From contig JAWKTI010000001.1 in the NCBI GenBank assembly GCA_041399155.1, positions 2,046,001-2,110,000 of the forward strand: 64,000 nt of DNA. The letters are read 5' to 3'. The notes beneath the pieces are model-generated. The model saw only the letters and a program-made list of their open reading frames with translations. It was not told where the DNA came from and ran no database searches. The DNA comes from Zavarzinella sp. GTDB lineage: Bacteria > Planctomycetota > Planctomycetia > Gemmatales > Gemmataceae. Each line of letters opens with the position of its first letter. Within the stretch, counting starts at the first letter, position 1. Both the position numbers and the translations under genes were made by a program. Of this stretch, positions 35,184 to 44,047 are shown piece after piece.

Positions 35184-35399
35184 CCCCTGCTCCCTGACGC
35201 AGTCTTCCATTGCTAATCTAGTTATTATACGCATTTGATACCGGATTTCAGGAAAAGATTTTCGGTGGGCCAATTGAACAGATTTTGTTTGCCAGTGGCA
35301 CCGCCTTCTGGTGAAATGAGGTCAATATCACCAACCGGTTATCTTTTTGATCGGAAAACGTGAAAAATCGCTCATTTTCATCAGGAGTATGAAGGAAAA

Positions 35400-36695
35400 A
35401 TGAAAAAAAATGTGCTTGTAGCAATAATGCTGTGGTGCTGCACTGGGCCTATTCAGGCAGATGGCACCATTTATAAGGTGGAATACCCCACCGATACGCT
35501 GGGGTTACAAATGCCCGTTACCTACCGCCTGTGGGTGCCAGACACCAAAGAACCGCTGCGTGCAGTAATTGTGCACCAGCACGGCTGTGGGGTGGGGGCT
35601 TGTCAGGGTGGCCGCACGGCAGCAGATGATTTGCACTGGCAGGCTTTGGCACGCAAATGGAACTGTGCCCTGCTGGGACCGTCGTACGGCCAGGGTGAAA
35701 AACAAAACTGTCGTTTGTGGTGTGATCCTCGCAACGGGTCTGCAAAAACGTTCCTGAAATGTCTGGACGATTTTTCGCAACAGTCGAAACGACCCGAACT
35801 TACAACGATTCCGTGGTGCCTGTGGGGTCATTCCGGTGGCGGGTTCTGGGCCAGCATTATGCAAACACTGTATCCCACGCGAATTGTCGCAATCTGGTGC
35901 CGTTCTGGCACCGCACTCCCCGCCTGGACTAAAGGCGAAATTCCTGAAGTAAAACTGACCAAAGAAGTATTTGAAGTCCCCGTGGCATTGAATCCTGGTT
36001 TCAAAGAACGTGGCCACAAACAATTTAACGGTGCCTGGACCGGTGCGGTAGCCATGATGAACGCCTACCGTGCCGAAAATGCCCCAATCTGCTTCTGCCC
36101 CGATCCAGTCACAGCCCACGAATGTGGGGGAAGTCGGTTTCTGGCAATTCCATTTTTTGATACATGCCTGGGCCTGCGACTCTCTAAAAAAGCGGGTGAT
36201 CCATCCTTGGCGGCAATCCCAAAGGAAGGAAGGCTGGTTGAGAAAGTAAAAATTAAAGAGTTCTCATCTACATTTCAGGAAGTTGATGATGAACTGACCC
36301 ACCCAATCTGGTTTCCCAGTAAGGACTTCCGAAAATTGTGGCAGGAATACGTCTCCGCCGGGTGGGTGAAAGATAATACCCCACCGGCAGCTCCGTTTGA
36401 TGTGCAGGTGGTAACGCAAAATGGTAAAACATTCTTGATCTGGGATGCCCACGCTGACCTGGAAAGTGGAGTTTCCCACTTTGAAATTCTGCAAAACGGA
36501 AAAGTAGTCAGCGAACTCAAAAATCTGAAAGCCAAAGGAGTTGCGGCAAAAGTGTTTCAATCGATTTCCTACCACGATACGCCAATGCCGGATTTTCAAA
36601 GAATGCAATTTCCGATCACAGATGCTTCCAGCAACTACTCTGTCGTGGCTGTCAATGGTGCGGGACTGAAATCGCCTGCTACTGCACAAAAATAA
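35400..36695 (+). CDS. Exported alpha/beta-hydrolase-like protein with C-terminal Fn3-like domain
   Basis: The 431-residue protein has a signal peptide (residues 1-20). The middle shows an alpha/beta-hydrolase arrangement: an early VIVHQHGCGVG oxyanion-type strand and the nucleophile elbow CLWGHSGGGFW. Cysteines are frequent (GACQGG, NCRLWCDP, CLDD), which suggests disulfides. Residues 330-431 (PPAAPFDVQVV through NYSVVAVNGAG) look like a fibronectin-type-III domain. It resembles planctomycete secreted esterase-like proteins; the substrate is unknown. AAGGA precedes the ATG. Confidence 0.7.
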   Translation: MKKNVLVAIMLWCCTGPIQADGTIYKVEYPTDTLGLQMPVTYRLWVPDTKEPLRAVIVHQHGCGVGACQGGRTAADDLHWQALARKWNCALLGPSYGQGEKQNCRLWCDPRNGSAKTFLKCLDDFSQQSKRPELTTIPWCLWGHSGGGFWASIMQTLYPTRIVAIWCRSGTALPAWTKGEIPEVKLTKEVFEVPVALNPGFKERGHKQFNGAWTGAVAMMNAYRAENAPICFCPDPVTAHECGGSRFLAIPFFDTCLGLRLSKKAGDPSLAAIPKEGRLVEKVKIKEFSSTFQEVDDELTHPIWFPSKDFRKLWQEYVSAGWVKDNTPPAAPFDVQVVTQNGKTFLIWDAHADLESGVSHFEILQNGKVVSELKNLKAKGVAAKVFQSISYHDTPMPDFQRMQFPITDASSNYSVVAVNGAGLKSPATAQK

Positions 36696-36772
36696 GCAAA
36701 TGGTTATCCCCCACCGAACCATGTCGAATGAATTGAAATCCATAAACTGATCGGTTTCACGAGGAATATGGA

Positions 36773-37690
36773 ATGCTTGATGTGGCCCTGGTGGGCACCG
36801 GAGGCACACTCCCTTTACCACAACGTTATCTCGCCAGCGCCCTGATTCGCTATCAGGGTGAGTTAATTCTCATCGATTGTGGGGAAGGCACACAGGTCAG
36901 TTTGCGGGAATTGGGCTGGGGATTGCGGAATATTGGTGTCATCCTCATCACACATTTTCATGCCGACCATATTTCTGGTTTACCGGGATTACTGCTGACC
37001 ATTGGCAACAGTGGTAGAGAAGCAAATGAACCGCTGATTATTGCGGGACCTAAAGGGCTGAAAAGGGTCGTTGACTCGTTACGTGTCATCGCACCGCGTT
37101 TGCCATTTCCTATTGAATTGGTCGAAATGGATGCCCAACTGGAAGATTTTTACCAGTTCAAAGATTTCAGTATCTCTGCCACTCCTGCAGATCACGAAAT
37201 ATTCTGCCTGAGTTATCGCTTCGACCTGTTTCGGGCGGCAGAGTTCTTGCCAGAAGCAGCAAAAGCATTAGATATTCCGATCAAACGCTGGAAAGATCTT
37301 CAACGTGGTGAAACAGTGGAACATAACGGCACCACCTATTACCCCCACCAGGTGATGGGGGAGGATCGTCCTGGATTACGACTAGGTTATATAACAGACA
37401 GCCGCCCCACGCAGAATCTGGTGGAGTTCGTGGAAGGTTCCAATTTGCTAATTTGTGAAGGTACATATGGTGACCCCGCCGATCTGCCCAAAGCAAAGGA
37501 AAATAAGCATATGACCTTTGCCGAAGCGGGCTTGCTGGGCAAAGCTGCGGGTGTGGAGCAATTGTGGTTGACCCACTTTTCAGCCGCAATGCCATTTCCA
37601 AAACAGTATTACAACGAAATCACCCAGTTTTTCCCTGGTGCAAAGCTTGGTACAGACCACCTACAAACCACCCTACGTTTTCAGGATTGA
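36773..37690 (+). CDS. rnz: Ribonuclease Z
   Basis: RNase Z trims tRNA 3' ends. The metallo-beta-lactamase motif HFHADHISGLPG (near residue 64) carries the zinc ligands. Later ligands lie in ITDSRP and in LTHFSA, and DCGEGTQ is the early family motif. Length (305 residues) is that of the short form. GAGGA is eight bases before ATG 36773. This is relevant here because the window's tRNA-Arg lacks an encoded CCA, the substrate type RNase Z matures. Confidence 0.9.
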   Translation: MLDVALVGTGGTLPLPQRYLASALIRYQGELILIDCGEGTQVSLRELGWGLRNIGVILITHFHADHISGLPGLLLTIGNSGREANEPLIIAGPKGLKRVVDSLRVIAPRLPFPIELVEMDAQLEDFYQFKDFSISATPADHEIFCLSYRFDLFRAAEFLPEAAKALDIPIKRWKDLQRGETVEHNGTTYYPHQVMGEDRPGLRLGYITDSRPTQNLVEFVEGSNLLICEGTYGDPADLPKAKENKHMTFAEAGLLGKAAGVEQLWLTHFSAAMPFPKQYYNEITQFFPGAKLGTDHLQTTLRFQD

Positions 37691-37918
37691 CAGGCGGTTT
37701 GTGAAAGTCGCTGTTGATAGCTGAAACAAAGATTTTTTTCATAGTTTGCATCCGCTGACTCAATTGAGATAAATTTAGAAAAATCCCAATCCTTTGTCGG
37801 GGTTTCTCGGAAATGTTTTCAGTTCAGCAGCAGGATGCATTAACTATGACGGGTCCAGATACTTTTCGATATCATTGAACCAAGTTTCAGAAAAATGGTT
37901 CCCATCAGACAGCTTCGC

Positions 37919-38347
37919 CTATTTGAAGCGAGATACCGCATCCTGGAATCCTTTCTTGAGATCGGAAAATGCCAGCTCGAAACCGGACTTCAACTCTTCC
38001 CACTTCTCAGCTGTGGCATCTTTCATCTCAGATAACTTGTCTCCAAGTTTTTCTTTGCGTTCAGACAAGGCGGCGATTTCTTTGTCTAATGCTTCTTTCG
38101 TGTCACCTTTAGCATCCTTGGCTTTAGACTTCAGACTATCCAGGTTCGCCTGGAGATCAGCCAATTTCTCCTGAACAGTTTCCAGATAGGCGTCTGTATC
38201 CTTCTGAAACTTTTCTTTGTCTATTCCCCCGGTAATAGTGGTTTGATTGCCATCGTTCTTAACTTTGGCAGTAAACCAATCCTGGGAATAACCATAAAAT
38301 ACAACACCAATACCAGCTACCAACACAAGTACTACAAGCATTTTCAT
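37919..38347 (-). CDS. Membrane-anchored coiled-coil protein of unknown function
   Basis: The 142-residue protein has one N-terminal hydrophobic helix (MLVVLVLVAGIGVVFYGY) and a long, highly charged coiled coil (residues 50-135, K/E/L/A-rich, for example KLADLQANLDSLKSKAKD). It recalls stress-type YtxH or apolipoprotein-like proteins. AGGAG precedes ATG 38347. It is 42 bases downstream of the lmo0937-like pseudogene on the same strand, so both likely answered to the operator-like array at 38610-38672. Confidence 0.65.
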   Translation of the reverse strand: MKMLVVLVLVAGIGVVFYGYSQDWFTAKVKNDGNQTTITGGIDKEKFQKDTDAYLETVQEKLADLQANLDSLKSKAKDAKGDTKEALDKEIAALSERKEKLGDKLSEMKDATAEKWEELKSGFELAFSDLKKGFQDAVSRFK

Positions 38348-38389
38348 AATAGATCTCCTGTTAATTAAAACAAAAAACTACTGGATTCT

Positions 38390-38554
38390 CTACGGCAAAG
38401 GACGTTGCCTTTGCAGCAATCGAAATAAGATCACTACGAGAATAATTACCAGTAACAGATGGGTCAGATTGCCACCAATCGGCACAACCAACCAGCCTTA
38501 CAGCCACAGAATTACAACAATCAGAATGATTGTTTCAAGAGTATCTCGAGGCAT
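38390..38554 (-). pseudogene. lmo0937/DUF5670-type small membrane protein with an in-frame stop
   Basis: The frame reads MPRDTLETIILIVVILWL, then TAA (38498-38500), then GWLVVPIGGNLTHLLLVI through RLLQRQRPLP and TAG. This is the length and pattern of the two-helix lmo0937 family protein, whose middle is usually WL-L-G; a single TTA to TAA change explains the stop. AAGGAG precedes ATG 38554. Either the gene is broken, the read is wrong, or the stop is suppressed. The ORF is only 54 codons, so short-ORF annotation would miss it. Confidence 0.65.
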
Positions 38555-39043
38555 TGCAATGACACTCCTTTGTTAAAACAAAAACAGTTTCACTCATTTA
38601 AGGATACCTTCCTGGGAAGAAATCCTTACAACTTTCTTCCCAGGACAAACAACATATTCTTCCCAGGACAAAAGATTTCTGCTGTGAGCAGGCATTCGAA
38701 ACAGAGTTGTTGCTGTGGAAAAATTCACCTACAATAATGTCGAATTCAAGGCATTATTGTTGAGTATGAATCAAACAATTTTCTTTGGCCAGGTTGTTAC
38801 CCTGGGGGGCAAAACTCAAGTGAAAAATGCACAGAGATCCTTTCAAGGAATTGCATTTGGAGCGGGTTTCAATTAGTCGAACCAAGCTCATTGGACATTT
38901 TTGGCCAATGGGGTATAGGCCGAATAAGGCCTCAGAATGTATTTTTCTGATAGCCCAAGCCTGTATGACCGTCTCAACTAACCTACACCATTGCAACTTG
39001 CTTATAGCAAAGGGGCCTCGAAGTTGCTCGCGAACACAATACA
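38555..39043. other. Gene-less stretch with regulatory array, upstream of the IS element
   Basis: The 489 bases hold the three-copy array at 38610-38672. Beyond about 38750 I find no protein I can support; a 105-codon minus-strand frame here has no recognisable features and runs into the IS. Confidence 0.5.
38610..38672. repeat. Three operator-like copies at 23-bp spacing
   Basis: TCCTGGGAAGAAA (38610-38622) is followed by its inverted complement TTTCTTCCCAGGA at 38633-38645 and by a third copy TTCTTCCCAGGACAAA at 38657-38672. The last two share a 16-bp direct repeat (38634-38649 and 38657-38672). The starts advance by 23 bp, close to two helix turns. They lie about 55-120 bases upstream of the lmo0937-like start. 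Confidence 0.6.
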
Positions 39044-39850
39044 CTAGGTTCTGTTGACGAATGAACGGCATTTGATGAACGTAGCAGCCAGATGAATGAA
39101 GCTCAGAAAGCAGTCTGACAGTTTGTCGTATCGAGTTGCAATTCTTCGAAATTGCTTCAATTTATTAAAGAATCTTTCTATTTTGTTCCGGCTTTTGTAA
39201 GCTTCTTCGTCGATTGGCCATTCTTCCTTCGCATTTGATTTGTTTGGGATATGTACTGGAATATCCCCTTCTTCGATCACTTTTGATCGGATACTATCGC
39301 TATCATAAGCTTTATCTGCAACAACTTCCTCAATATCAGGAACTTGTATGATGCTTTCATCAAACAGATTGTCGAATTCAGGTGCATCTCCAGATTGTCC
39401 AGGAGTTACTTCCACTGCGATTAACGTGTTTTCGTCAAGACATGCAACGTGAATCTTCGTACTCAATCCCCTCTACTTCTCCCAAGATCCTGATCATCGT
39501 CATCACCAGTTTTTTGCCGTGCCAGCAGCATGTTGATGTGCTCGAACTACTGAGCTATCGATGAATATTCGTTTGATGTTTTCCAGTGGTGTATCTTTCG
39601 GCATGTCCTCAAAAAGTCGCTGAAAAACATTGTTTTCACGCCAACGTTTGAACCGCTGATAAACTGCATTCCAGTCGCCAAATCTTGAAGGTAAATCTCT
39701 CCAAGGAAGCCCAGTTCTGATAAGAAATAACAGTGCCTCAAAGAACATAAGATCAGTAAGTTTTGGCTTTGCACCAGCAGCGGATCTCTTGGCTCGTTCG
39801 ACCAATGGCCTAAAAATTGCCCAAATTTTGGGTGTAAGCATTGCTCTCAT
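39044..39850 (-). pseudogene. IS5-family DDE transposase with two homopolymer frameshifts
   Basis: The N-terminal part (39850 to about 39515) has the IS5 helix region and the first aspartate block (IDSSVVRAHQHAAG). The C-terminal part (about 39466 to 39044) resumes at STKIHVACLD, with VADKAYDSD (second D) and RNKIERFFNKLK (E block). The two parts are in the same frame. Between them a run of six A (39510-39515, one too many) shifts the frame and a run of four G (39468-39471, one too few) shifts it back. Corrected, the middle reads KTGDDDDQDLGRSRGG. The gene's stop codon TAG lies in the CTAG target duplication, outside the element. Confidence 0.85.
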
Positions 39851-39922
39851 GATGCGCCTGCCTTGACGTTAAGTGCCTGTAATAAAAGGGTTTAGAAAGA
39901 AACTCCGATTCGTCAACACGCC
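39048..39922 (-). mobile_element. IS5-family insertion sequence (IS427-like), 875 bp
   Basis: Terminal inverted repeats are visible. The left end GTTCTGTTGACGAAT (39048-39062) matches the reverse complement of the right end, GGCGTGTTGACGAAT (39908-39922), at 12 of 15 positions. Identical CTAG flanks at 39044-39047 and 39923-39926 are a 4-bp target duplication, as the IS427 group makes around a central TA. The element contains one transposase gene on the minus strand, now frameshifted. Ends and duplication are intact, so the insertion is not ancient. Confidence 0.85.
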
Positions 39923-39926
39923 CTAG

Positions 39927-40134
39927 CGTAACAACGATTAGTAACAGATTTGTAGGAATCAAGTCGCATCGACGCAGGATTCTGGCCATCCATGACGAAG
40001 AAGTCATCGGCTGGTTGCTTAAAGCACCAAAGCAGATACTGATTATGCCGAAAACGATTGCCTTCAAAGCAAAGCCAGCCAACAATTGGTGACATTACAT
40101 CGCTTAAAAACACTTTTCCAGACTTCTTCAGCAC
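39927..40134 (-). CDS. Fragment of an unknown gene cut by the IS element
   Basis: A minus-strand frame of about 70 codons starts MLKKSGKVFLSDVMSPIVGW and runs into the IS right end, where it stops. Residues such as CFEGNRFRHNQYLLWCFKQ look protein-like but match nothing I know. Joining the sequence across the CTAG duplication would extend it by about 20 codons. It may be a truncated resident gene; another frame on the same strand is also open, so the call is weak. Confidence 0.28.
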
Positions 40135-40232
40135 CCATAGGGGCTACCTTATTTTGGTCCAAGATGTGGAATGTCGCGGAAACGACCAGCAAAGCAATTA
40201 CAGTTTAGAATACACACTACTACCTACCATCA

Positions 40233-40844
40233 TCACATTAGGTCCTCAATCTTAGATACGTCATTTTCATTTCCATTCTTCTCGCTACTGCGTTTAGCAA
40301 TACAGTAATCCCAATAGCGGTTACCAGGTAAAAGTAGCCATTGGTCATCGTTGTATTTTCTGAAACACCACGCTGTCTGAGCTTTTGTAATATGGTAGTA
40401 GATGTAGTATTCCTGCTCTGCGCGATAAACCCAATCACTACTGGCCCACAACGGGCGAGCATCTCGGTTCAAAATCCTGCATAACCTCAACTGATGGTCT
40501 TGATCAATGACATGTGGTGTTGCGTACCAAAGTATATTATTGCTCAATGCTACAGGAAGGACCAATAAATCCCTGACTAATAGATCAGGTATCGCCCGAA
40601 TCACATCCGATGGAATGGTGGCATAATAAAAGTTTATGGGCTGAACACCCTGTTGAACTGCAAAGGCCTGTGTGATATCCCAGAGATCCACGTACCCTTG
40701 CGCAACTAATGTGTCGGCAAGAGACATGGAGCGAATTTTCGAAAGTTGTAAGGCTTCTGCAATTTGCTCATCGGAGGTAGTGCCATTCTCAAGAAGCCAA
40801 TTTATCCAGTTCACGTCAAAAATACCCCAGGTAGAAGGTACCAT
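40233..40844 (-). CDS. Stand-alone MshEN/GspE-N-like domain protein
   Basis: From ATG 40844 the product is about 203 residues; a TTG at 40946 would add 34 residues lacking fold character. Residues about 20-110 resemble the N-terminal domain of GspE/MshE ATPases: SDEQIAEALQLSKIRSMSLADTLV, then VDLWDITQAFAVQQGVQPI, then IPDLLVRDLLVLPVALSNN. In MshE this domain binds cyclic-di-GMP; here there is no ATPase part. The C-terminal 80 residues are Tyr/Trp-rich (YRAEQEYYIYYHITKAQ). Base composition is more AT-rich than flanking housekeeping genes. Its role is unknown. Confidence 0.5.
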   Translation of the reverse strand: MVPSTWGIFDVNWINWLLENGTTSDEQIAEALQLSKIRSMSLADTLVAQGYVDLWDITQAFAVQQGVQPINFYYATIPSDVIRAIPDLLVRDLLVLPVALSNNILWYATPHVIDQDHQLRLCRILNRDARPLWASSDWVYRAEQEYYIYYHITKAQTAWCFRKYNDDQWLLLPGNRYWDYCIAKRSSEKNGNENDVSKIEDLM

Positions 40845-40923
40845 CAAATAAATGGATGTACCGTGGGAAAAGCGATTTATGAATGGTGTATTTCGGCTGA
40901 AAGCAAAATTACTTCTGGTGATC

Positions 40924-41289
40924 CTATTCTCGTTCCCAGCATACAAATAATCTATCTTCTGTACAACACATTGCGTCTATAAATGCATCATTATTAAAGT
41001 TGGGCATCGTCTGAAAATCACTGAGCAGACTTGAAAAGTCAGCTGATTTTTGTGGCACGAAGATCGTAGATTCGTGGTCCGATATTGCCCAGTAGACATC
41101 CTCTAAGAAAGGACCACTTGAAGTGGTTAGAATACCGATCATCTGGATTTTGGTTCGAATCATAATGCAAATGCTTCCATCAGGCAACATCACTTGCAGT
41201 TGATCCGCATTGAAAGAGGCAGTTACCTTTTCTTCTGGCATAGATTGCAGAAAGAAAGCGCGAACTCTTTCAATAATTGTATTTTTCAT
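40924..41289 (-). CDS. Hypothetical protein
   Basis: The 121-residue protein has no signal peptide or membrane helix. It reads as alternating strands and helices (QLQVMLPDGSICIMIRTKIQ; ILTTSSGPFLEDVYWAISD), possibly an immunity-like or chaperone-like fold, but I do not recognise it. It lies just upstream of the MshEN-like gene and overlaps its longest frame, so the two may be an operon. Confidence 0.5.
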   Translation of the reverse strand: MKNTIIERVRAFFLQSMPEEKVTASFNADQLQVMLPDGSICIMIRTKIQMIGILTTSSGPFLEDVYWAISDHESTIFVPQKSADFSSLLSDFQTMPNFNNDAFIDAMCCTEDRLFVCWERE

Positions 41290-41320
41290 TTACACCGAAT
41301 AAGGTCGCTAAAGGAAACAC

Positions 41321-41395
41321 CTAGTAATTACATCTCCAGTCACATTTTTGAATAGCAGCAAGGTCACCTTCCGGGCGAAAACGAACAGTAGCCAT
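41321..41395 (-). pseudogene. Remnant of a ParE/RelE-type toxin gene
   Basis: Immediately behind the antitoxin, sharing one base (TAATG), a frame starts MATVRFRPEGDLAAIQ, which resembles the first strand and helix of ParE/RelE toxins (V-R-F-x-P-x-A-x-x-D-L). It stops after 24 codons, far short of the usual 90-100. It is best read as a decayed toxin. Confidence 0.5.
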
Positions 41396-41616
41396 TAGTT
41401 CTTTCTTTCGAATCGACTCTGAAGTTCTTCATGTGAGATAGCGGATTCAGGATTGGCGTTATGCGCAGCGATGCGACGAGACAACTCCTCATGTTGACTT
41501 GTAGAAACTGAAATCTCGGTAGTCGCAGGAATTGAATCCCAAAGCTCCTGCACAATCCGCAATCGATCACTTACAGAGAGTGTCGAAAGATCGGAAATCG
41601 TTTGCTCAATGTTCAT
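41395..41616 (-). CDS. Addiction-module antitoxin-like protein
   Basis: The 73-residue protein fits the putative addiction-module component family (TIGR02574-like). It has SVSDRLRIVQELWDSI, then SQHEELSRRIAAHNANPESAIS, then HEEL near the end. In that family it sits just upstream of a RelE/ParE toxin gene, as here, but the toxin frame is truncated. It is an orphan antitoxin unless it acts in trans. Confidence 0.75.
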   Translation of the reverse strand: MNIEQTISDLSTLSVSDRLRIVQELWDSIPATTEISVSTSQHEELSRRIAAHNANPESAISHEELQSRFERKN

Positions 41617-41716
41617 CGTAGTGTCGAAAGTAAAACAACATTTTTATTAGAATACCCATCCGAAGACTTCTTCGCAACAGAATACAGCCGAAAATCGCCC
41701 AAATGATTGCACCATC

Positions 41717-42856
41717 TTACGTGGGCGCTAACAGATAATTCAGATCAAATTGCAGTTGGCTGGTGGGGTCGCAGTCGACGCCGATCACCCCATGCACAAA
41801 GCCGTTATCTGTGCCTTCTGCAGCCAATCCAAAAAACTGGCGTGGGTGATCGGTGACCGCGTGGAGCACTTTTCCCAATGGGCAGCGCAGCCTATCCACT
41901 AAGTGTCGGACACAGGTGTCCAGAAATACCCCACTGCCCGCCAGATACGGAGTGCCTTGCAACACAATTTTCCCGGTGGGCAGTATTTCCAGATCCACTC
42001 CCCATTCGTGGTAAGGCCCAGGTGGTAATCCCGCCAGACTGCTGGCATCGCAGGTCAGCAGCAGCCTCTCCCACCCTTTACAGCGGATCATGCACTGCAG
42101 CACCGCATCGGGCAAGTGAAAACCATCAGCGATCACACTACCATAGAGATGATCGCACGCCAATTGCTCCCACAGAAAATTATCGTGGCGGGGCAGCATT
42201 GCCGAACATCCATTCCCAAGGTGGGTGCTCATCGTGGCACCCGCATCGACGGAACTTCTTATCTGAGCAGGAGTTGCGGCCGTGTGACCAATCGCAACCA
42301 CAATATTATTCGCAGTTAATGTGGGAATCATCTCGACGGCACCAGCCACTTCCGGTGCCAGCGTCACCAGGCGAACCAGACCAGGTGCAGCCTCCAGCCA
42401 ACGCCGCAGTTCCTGTTCATTCACAGGTCGAATATGCTCCTTCGGGTGGGCCCCACGTGGGCCATCTACTGGCGAGAGCCAGGGACCTTCCAGATGCACT
42501 CCGGCAATCACCTGCTGAACTGCAGGGATATCAGCCCGAATGGCAGCGATCAGTTGCAGATTCCGCACCATTACTTCGTGGGCACAAGTGACCAAAGTTG
42601 CAAAAAACTGCGTAATGCCATGCCTTCGACAATGCCCAACCACCTTCATGATGCCCGCTTCAGAAAGCTCTGGGCTGTTAAAGCTGATCCCCACTGCCCC
42701 GTTGATCTGGGGGTCAAACATGCCTGGCATCAGCCAATCGTGGTGGTGGTCGACATCGATATCGTACTGTGCTGCCGAAACGGCAGTCACCTGTTGCTGG
42801 AGGAGTTCCAGATCAATCAAATCACCAGTTCGATAATGCTGGCCACGGATTCGCAT
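41717..42856 (-). CDS. nagA: N-acetylglucosamine-6-phosphate deacetylase-like amidohydrolase
   Basis: The 379-residue protein is a NagA-type amidohydrolase that would deacetylate GlcNAc-6-phosphate in amino-sugar recycling. Family markers are GMFDPQINGAVGI (where many relatives have D-x-H-x-H-G), HLEGPWL with the metal-binding glutamate, IGHTAAT, MSTHLGNG and VIADGFHL, and TCDASSLAG with the catalytic aspartate. The first H-x-H of the subtype is absent (DPQING), as in many NagA proteins. It follows rlmI after three bases on the same strand. Confidence 0.83.
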   Translation of the reverse strand: MRIRGQHYRTGDLIDLELLQQQVTAVSAAQYDIDVDHHHDWLMPGMFDPQINGAVGISFNSPELSEAGIMKVVGHCRRHGITQFFATLVTCAHEVMVRNLQLIAAIRADIPAVQQVIAGVHLEGPWLSPVDGPRGAHPKEHIRPVNEQELRRWLEAAPGLVRLVTLAPEVAGAVEMIPTLTANNIVVAIGHTAATPAQIRSSVDAGATMSTHLGNGCSAMLPRHDNFLWEQLACDHLYGSVIADGFHLPDAVLQCMIRCKGWERLLLTCDASSLAGLPPGPYHEWGVDLEILPTGKIVLQGTPYLAGSGVFLDTCVRHLVDRLRCPLGKVLHAVTDHPRQFFGLAAEGTDNGFVHGVIGVDCDPTSQLQFDLNYLLAPT

Positions 42857-42859
42857 GGT

Positions 42860-44047
42860 TTAACCCACTCTGCAGATCACACATTTGAGATATTCTGTTT
42901 CCGGGCAACTAAGTGCAATTGGGTGGTCCAGAGCTGCCCCACGTTTTTCGATAATTTGCACGTGCCGCCGTTGCTGGGAAGCAGCTTCCTGAATAATTCG
43001 CAGAAATTGCTCCATGTCGAGCAACCCGGAGCAACTGCAAGTGATCAATGTGCCATTTTCCACCAACAACTGCAGTGCGGCCTGATGCAATTTATGATAA
43101 CCCTTTAATGCTTCGCGAAAAGTCGCCTGATCGCGGGCAAATTTGGGCGGATCAAGCACAATCAGGTCGTATTTTCTGCCTTCTGCCACCCACTGTGGGA
43201 GAATTTTCAGCACATCACCTTTCCAGAAACTAGCGTTCGGCAGCGAATTGTGCTGCGCATTTCTGGCAGCGATATCCAAAGCGAGTTGGGAAGTATCCAG
43301 AAAGTCAACTTGGCTGGCACCAGCCTTGAGACAATTCAGACCGAAGCCACCTGTATAGCAGCAGGCATCCAGCACTTTTTTCCCAACGGCAAACTGCCGA
43401 CTGCGGAGACGATTATCCCGCTGATCGTGATAAAAACCGGTTTTCTGTCCTTCTGCCAGATTTACTTCAAAAAAAATGCCGTTTTCAGATATACCAAATC
43501 CTTCCGGTGGTAATTCCCCACGGTGCAGGTGGTCGTTCAGTTCCAGCCCTTCTAGCTTCCGAATCCCCTGCTCCGTGCGGACAAAAATCCCTTTGGGTTG
43601 CAGGATTTCTTCCAGAATGTCGCAGATTTCTTCCAACCGCATCGCCAATGCCAGCGAAGTCACCTGAACGCAGCAATAATTGGCATATTCATCGACCACG
43701 AGGCCAGATAATTGATCCGCTTCGCTGAAAATCAAGCGACATCCACGTGAAGGGTGCCTGACCCCAAGTTGCGTGCGTACAGCAATCGCCTGCTGAATCC
43801 GATTCCGCAGCCAGGTGCGGTCCAGAAACTCCTGTTGATCCCATGTATATAACCGAACCGTTATTTTACTTCGGGAGTTATATAATCCACGCGCTATCCA
43901 GACCGATTCAGCACTGATCAGGTCCACTGTGTCGCCATCGTTCAAGGTGGGATCGATTTTGGCAATTGCCCCATTAAATACCCACGGGTGGCGGGCAAAA
44001 AATGGGAGTGCTTTGCGTGTTTTCAATATCACTTGTGGTGTGCTCAA
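42860..44047 (-). CDS. 23S rRNA (cytosine) methyltransferase RlmI-like
   Basis: The 395-residue protein has an N-terminal PUA domain (ALPFFARHPWVFNGAI) and a C-terminal class I methyltransferase with VLDACCYTGGFGLNCLKAGA (motif I), FLDTSQLAL, and the catalytic-type LDPPKFA block with a late CSCSGLL motif. It matches the RlmI/YccW family, which makes m5C in 23S rRNA. The start overlaps the stop of the response-regulator gene by four bases (ATGA). Confidence 0.88.
   Translation of the reverse strand: MSTPQVILKTRKALPFFARHPWVFNGAIAKIDPTLNDGDTVDLISAESVWIARGLYNSRSKITVRLYTWDQQEFLDRTWLRNRIQQAIAVRTQLGVRHPSRGCRLIFSEADQLSGLVVDEYANYCCVQVTSLALAMRLEEICDILEEILQPKGIFVRTEQGIRKLEGLELNDHLHRGELPPEGFGISENGIFFEVNLAEGQKTGFYHDQRDNRLRSRQFAVGKKVLDACCYTGGFGLNCLKAGASQVDFLDTSQLALDIAARNAQHNSLPNASFWKGDVLKILPQWVAEGRKYDLIVLDPPKFARDQATFREALKGYHKLHQAALQLLVENGTLITCSCSGLLDMEQFLRIIQEAASQQRRHVQIIEKRGAALDHPIALSCPETEYLKCVICRVG

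Noticed and set aside
37780..37805. Possible minus-strand terminator after the coiled-coil gene
   Set aside because: Pairing needs wobble pairs and the stem is weak; a T run alone is not enough.
38754..39071. 105-codon minus-strand frame beside the IS left end
   Set aside because: No recognisable residues, no good start, and it is interrupted by the IS boundary.
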